A DNA stretch of 64,000 nucleotides from Buttiauxella selenatireducens (GTDB lineage: Bacteria > Pseudomonadota > Gammaproteobacteria > Enterobacterales > Enterobacteriaceae): positions 4,960,001-5,024,000 of the forward strand of contig NZ_CP133838.1 in assembly GCF_031432975.1 (NCBI RefSeq). Reading direction: 5' to 3'. The notes beneath the pieces are model-generated. The model made no database searches. It was not told the origin of the DNA and saw nothing but the letters and a program-made list of their open reading frames with translations. Made by a program: the position numbers and the translations under genes. Below, in pieces: positions 60,249 to 64,000 of the stretch (positions are counted from its first letter, which is position 1; the number at the start of each line of letters is the position of its first letter).

Positions 60249-61142
60249 ATGGATTTGCGCGATCTGAAAACGTTCCTTCACCTCGCAGAAAGCCGCCATT
60301 TCGGCAGAAGTGCACGTGCAATGCACGTGAGCCCTTCGACGCTTTCGCGCCAGATCCAGCGCCTTGAAGACGATCTGGGTCAACCCTTGTTTTTACGCGA
60401 TAACCGCACCGTTACGCTGACGGAAGCCGGAGAACAACTCAAACAGTTCGCCCAACATACCCTTTTGCAGTATCAGCAAATGCGCCACACCATTGGGCAG
60501 GAAGGGCCATCGCTCACCGGGGAGTTACATCTTTTTTGCTCCGTCACCGCCGCGTACAGTCATTTACCCCCCATTCTCGATAGATTCCGTGCGGAGCACC
60601 CCAACGTGGAGATCAAACTGACCACGGGCGATGCCGCAGACGCCGTAGAAAAAGTGGATTCTGACGAGGCTGATATCGCTATTGCAGGCAAACCTGAGAC
60701 ATTGCCGCCAGGTATTGCCTTTTCCATTCTGGATAATTTATCTGTGGCCCTAATCGCACCGGCGTTACCCTGCCCGGTTCGTGCACAGGTAAATCTACCT
60801 GACCCAGACTGGGCAAAAGTGCCGTTTATTTTGCCGGATCAAGGTCCGGTACGCCGCCGCATTGAGCTGTGGTTCCGCCGCCAAAAAATCAGTAATCCGT
60901 TTATTTACGCGACTGTCGCGGGGCATGAAGCAATGGTTTCGATGGTGGCATTGGGCTGCGGCGTGGCGTTGATTCCTGAAATCGTACTGGAAAATAGCCC
61001 TGAGCCAGTACGTAACCGCGTGCAGATACTGGAACGCAGTGATGAAACCACGCCGTTCGAGCTTGGCGTTTGTGTACAAAAAAAGCGGCTCAATGAGCCG
61101 CTTGTTCATGCGTTCTGGAAGTTACTGCCCGGTAGCCACTAG
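60249..61142 (+). CDS. ilvY: LysR-family regulator IlvY
   Basis: 297 residues, the E. coli length. Helix-turn-helix SRHFGRSARAMHVSPSTLSR (16-35), then the co-inducer domain with GPVRRRIELWFRR (near 205). Activates ilvC and represses itself. The ATG at 60249 (MDLRDLKTF) matches E. coli, although a second ATG at 60243 is nearer to GAGGG. Its stop codon overlaps the end of the converging ilvA by four bases. Confidence 0.96.
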   Translation: MDLRDLKTFLHLAESRHFGRSARAMHVSPSTLSRQIQRLEDDLGQPLFLRDNRTVTLTEAGEQLKQFAQHTLLQYQQMRHTIGQEGPSLTGELHLFCSVTAAYSHLPPILDRFRAEHPNVEIKLTTGDAADAVEKVDSDEADIAIAGKPETLPPGIAFSILDNLSVALIAPALPCPVRAQVNLPDPDWAKVPFILPDQGPVRRRIELWFRRQKISNPFIYATVAGHEAMVSMVALGCGVALIPEIVLENSPEPVRNRVQILERSDETTPFELGVCVQKKRLNEPLVHAFWKLLPGSH

Positions 61143-62683
61143 CCCGCCAGGAAGAAACGGAACGCTGGATTGTTAGATTCGTCGTGGCAATCATAGCCCA
61201 GCTCGTTAAGCCGGGTTTCGAAATCAGGCTCGTTATCGCCCAGTTCGAATGCCGCCAGTACACGACCATAATCCGTACCGTGGCTACGGTAGTGGAACAG
61301 CGAGATATTCCAGTGCGTCCCCAGCGTTTGCAGGAATTTCAGCAAAGCGCCTGGTGATTCCGGGAATTCGAAACTGTACAACCGCTCGCGCAATGGCTTA
61401 GACGGACGCCCACCCACCATGTAACGCACGTGCAGTTTCGCCATCTCGTCATCAGAAAGATCGACCACGCCGTAACCATTTTCATTCAGCAGTGCGATAA
61501 TCTCGTGCCGCTCTTCCGCACCGCGTGTCAGACGAACACCCACGAAAATGCAGGCATCTGACGAACTGGAATAGCGATAGTTAAACTCGGTGACCGAACG
61601 CCCACCCAGCACCTGGCAGAATTTCAGGAAGCTGCCTTTTTGCTCAGGAATGGTGACGGCCAGCAATGCTTCACGCTGTTCGCCCAATTCGCAACGTTCA
61701 GAGACATAACGCAGGCCGTGGAAATTGACGTTGGCACCTGAAAGCACATGCGCAAGGCGCTCGCCACGGATCTGATGTTGCTGGATGTACTTCTTCATGC
61801 CCGCCAGCGCTAAAGCGCCAGACGGCTCAGCAACCGCACGAACATCTTCGAACAAATCTTTCATCGCCGCGCAAATCGCATCGCTATCTACGGTGATGAT
61901 GTCGTCGAGATATTCCTGGCACAGACGGAAAGTTTCATCGCCAATACGTTTAACCGCAACACCTTCAGCAAACAAACCCACTCGCGCCAGATCAACCGGC
62001 TTGCCCGCATCCAATGCCGCTTTCAGACAGGCTGAATCTTCTGCTTCGACGGCAATCACTTTGATTTGCGGCATCAACTGCTTGATCAACACCGCAACAC
62101 CCGCTGCCAAACCACCACCGCCAACGGGTACAAATACGCGATCGATATGCGCATCTTGTTGCAGCAGCTCAAGCGCCAGCGTGCCCTGCCCGGCAATCAC
62201 TGCCGGATGGTCGAACGGTGGCACGTAAGTGAAACCCTGCTGTTGCGAAAGTTCGATGGCGCGAGCCTTCGCTTCATCAAAGTTTGCGCCATGCAGAAGC
62301 ACTTCACCGCCAAACGCTCTGACAGCATCCACTTTGATATCCGCCGTGGTCACCGGCATGACTATCAAAGATTTAATGCCCAAACGCGTTGATGAAAGCG
62401 CCACGCCCTGGGCATGGTTGCCCGCCGATGCCGTAATCACGCCACTGGCTTTTTGCTCACTGTTCAGTCCAGCAATCATCGAATACGCGCCGCGCAGTTT
62501 AAAACTGTGCACCGGCTGGCGATCTTCACGTTTCACCAGAATGACGTTATCCAGACGTGACGACAGCTTTTCCATCTTCTGCAATGGCGTGACCTGCGCA
62601 ACTTCGTAAACCGGAGCGCGCAGCACGGCTCGCAGATATTCCGCCCCGCAAGGGGCGTCAGGTAGCGGTTGTGATTCGGCCAT
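61139..62683 (-). CDS. ilvA: Threonine deaminase (biosynthetic)
   Basis: 514 residues, the E. coli length. PLP enzyme converting threonine to 2-oxobutyrate, first step toward isoleucine. PLP-Lys in HSFKLRGAY (Lys62), ASAGNHAQGVA (near 85) and the Gly loop VGGGGLAAG (near 188). The C-terminal half has two ACT-like domains for isoleucine and valine control. Second ATG (62683) is preferred: GGAGG is six bases away. It overlaps the ilvD stop region, as in the ilvGMEDA operon. Confidence 0.97.
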   Translation of the reverse strand: MAESQPLPDAPCGAEYLRAVLRAPVYEVAQVTPLQKMEKLSSRLDNVILVKREDRQPVHSFKLRGAYSMIAGLNSEQKASGVITASAGNHAQGVALSSTRLGIKSLIVMPVTTADIKVDAVRAFGGEVLLHGANFDEAKARAIELSQQQGFTYVPPFDHPAVIAGQGTLALELLQQDAHIDRVFVPVGGGGLAAGVAVLIKQLMPQIKVIAVEAEDSACLKAALDAGKPVDLARVGLFAEGVAVKRIGDETFRLCQEYLDDIITVDSDAICAAMKDLFEDVRAVAEPSGALALAGMKKYIQQHQIRGERLAHVLSGANVNFHGLRYVSERCELGEQREALLAVTIPEQKGSFLKFCQVLGGRSVTEFNYRYSSSSDACIFVGVRLTRGAEERHEIIALLNENGYGVVDLSDDEMAKLHVRYMVGGRPSKPLRERLYSFEFPESPGALLKFLQTLGTHWNISLFHYRSHGTDYGRVLAAFELGDNEPDFETRLNELGYDCHDESNNPAFRFFLAG

Positions 62684-62685
62684 CA

Positions 62686-64000
62686 TTAGCCTCCAAGCTT
62701 ACTTTTATCGCGCACCGCACCTTTATCAGCACTGGTGGCAAGCATGGCGTAAGCGCGCAGAGCGAAGGAGACCTGGCGTTCACGCGCACGTGGAGTCCAG
62801 GCTTGATCACCGCGAGCTTCTTGCGCTTCACGACGAGCTGCCATTTGCTGCTCGGACAGTTCCAGTTGGATACCACGAGACGGGATATCAATCGCGATCA
62901 TGTCGCCATCTTCAATCAGTGCGATATTGCCGCCGCTTGCCGCTTCTGGGGAAACGTGGCCAATAGACAAACCAGACGTGCCCCCAGAGAAACGGCCATC
63001 CGTGATCAGAGCACAAGATTTTCCGAGGCCCATAGATTTCAGGAAAGTCGTTGGGTAGAGCATCTCTTGCATGCCCGGCCCGCCTTTTGGCCCTTCGTAG
63101 CGAATGACGACGACGTCGCCCGCCACAACTTTTCCACCAAGGATGGCTTCAACCGCATCATCCTGGCTTTCGTAGACTTTTGCAGGGCCACGGAACACCA
63201 GACTTTCATCGTCCACGCCTGCGGTTTTTACGATACAGCCATTTTCCGCGAAGTTGCCGTACAGAACCGCCAAACCACCTTCCTGGCTGTACGCATGCTC
63301 TTTGGAACGGATACACCCTTCTTTACGGTCTACGTCCAGAGAATCCCAACGGCAAGATTGTGAGAACGCCTTAGTGGTACGAATACCCGCCGGGCCCGCA
63401 GAGAACATGCTTTTCACGCTTTCGTCTTTGGTCAGCATGACGTCGTACTGTTCCAGCGTTTGCGACAGCGTCAGGCCCAACACGTTTTTCACGTCACGAT
63501 GCAATAAACCACCACGATCCAACTCGCCCAAAATACCGATGACGCCGCCCGCGCGGTGCACATCTTCCATATGGTATTTCTGGGTGCTTGGCGCGACTTT
63601 ACACAACTGAGGCACTTTGCGAGAAAGCTGGTCGATGTCAGTCATCGTGAAGTCGATTTCAGCTTCCTGAGCCGCAGCCAGCAAATGCAGAACGGTATTT
63701 GTCGAGCCACCCATCGCAACATCCAACGTCATGGCGTTCTCAAACGCTTTTTTGCTGGCGATACTGCGTGGCAACGCACTTTCATCATCTTGTTCGTAAT
63801 AACGCTTGGTCAGGGAGACGATACGTTTGCCGGCATTCAAGAACAGCTCTTTACGATCGGAGTGTGTTGCCAGCAAAGATCCGTTACCCGGCTGGGATAA
63901 GCCCAGCGCCTCGGTCAGGCAGTTCATCGAGTTGGCGGTGAACATACCTGAACAAGAGCCGCAAGTTGGGCATGCGGAACGCTCAATCTGCTCGCTTTGC
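62686..64000 (-). CDS. ilvD: Dihydroxy-acid dehydratase, 3' part
   Basis: The 438 C-terminal codons of IlvD. The frame is open to the end of the window and the start lies beyond 64000. The Fe-S ligand region [17 protein letters not shown] is present near the edge, then [16 protein letters not shown] and the C-terminal [20 protein letters not shown] and [12 protein letters not shown]. The enzyme dehydrates dihydroxy acids in isoleucine-valine synthesis. Its TAA is two bases from the ilvA start, matching operon organisation. E. coli IlvD has 616 residues, so about 180 are missing from the window. Confidence 0.97.
   Translation of the reverse strand, partial: QSEQIERSACPTCGSCSGMFTANSMNCLTEALGLSQPGNGSLLATHSDRKELFLNAGKRIVSLTKRYYEQDDESALPRSIASKKAFENAMTLDVAMGGSTNTVLHLLAAAQEAEIDFTMTDIDQLSRKVPQLCKVAPSTQKYHMEDVHRAGGVIGILGELDRGGLLHRDVKNVLGLTLSQTLEQYDVMLTKDESVKSMFSAGPAGIRTTKAFSQSCRWDSLDVDRKEGCIRSKEHAYSQEGGLAVLYGNFAENGCIVKTAGVDDESLVFRGPAKVYESQDDAVEAILGGKVVAGDVVVIRYEGPKGGPGMQEMLYPTTFLKSMGLGKSCALITDGRFSGGTSGLSIGHVSPEAASGGNIALIEDGDMIAIDIPSRGIQLELSEQQMAARREAQEARGDQAWTPRARERQVSFALRAYAMLATSADKGAVRDKSKLGG

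Overview
The window is enterobacterial chromosome. Gene content, order and protein lengths match the Escherichia coli rmuC-to-ilvD region, written here in the opposite orientation. Most proteins align end to end with my recollection of their E. coli counterparts, so this is a member of Enterobacteriaceae close to, but not, E. coli or Salmonella. I cannot fix the genus from the sequence alone.

Layout. 1-3.4 kb: rmuC, udp, dlhH. 3.5-11.9 kb: an accessory insert between dlhH and metE, where E. coli has nothing. It holds an isochorismatase/biuret-hydrolase-like amidase, three proteins of the FdrA/DUF1116/DUF2877 type (the AllFGH oxamate carbamoyltransferase families), a carbamate kinase, a stand-alone domain resembling the C-terminus of allophanate hydrolase, an NCS1 permease and a LysR regulator. 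It reads as an uptake-plus-degradation operon that recovers ATP from a ureide through carbamoyl phosphate. It lies apart from any allantoin gene and is the best candidate here for an undescribed pathway. 12.2-16.3 kb: metE/metR with met boxes, and bioP. 16.4-25.5 kb: yigL, pldB, rhtB, rhtC, recQ, pldA, yigI, rarD, corA with its corL leader. 25.5-31.1 kb: uvrD with a LexA box, yigB, xerC, yigA, dapF, lptM. 31.3-38.6 kb: cyaY, cyaA, hemCDXY. 38.6-40.0 kb: the sRNA glmZ with a sigma54-type promoter, then an argX-hisR-leuT-proM tRNA operon whose distal end carries a 166-bp tandem array containing tRNA-Pro 3' ends. 40.1-51.0 kb: the enterobacterial common antigen operon (wecA to wecG), lacking rffG and rffH. 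51.3-58.5 kb: rho, trxA, rhlB, gppA, rep, ppiC. 58.6-64.0 kb: ilvC, ilvY, ilvA and the 3' part of ilvD, which runs off the window.

Compared with E. coli gene order, yifK, aslA/aslB and rffGH are missing from their usual places and the fdrA-type cluster is added. Repeats include three ERIC elements (one internally deleted, inside the hem operon), an imperfect terminal inverted-repeat element with four 33-bp tandem units beside metE, and a half copy of the same element beside ilvC. No insertion sequence, prophage or CRISPR array was seen.

Functional groups: methionine synthesis, isoleucine-valine synthesis, heme synthesis and cAMP production, DNA repair and replication helicases (RecQ, UvrD, Rep), chromosome dimer resolution (XerC), ECA synthesis, and transcription/RNA turnover (Rho, RhlB). 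Start codons were moved from the longest frame wherever a ribosome-binding site and family alignment agreed. Comparisons with E. coli sequences are from memory and not from a database search.
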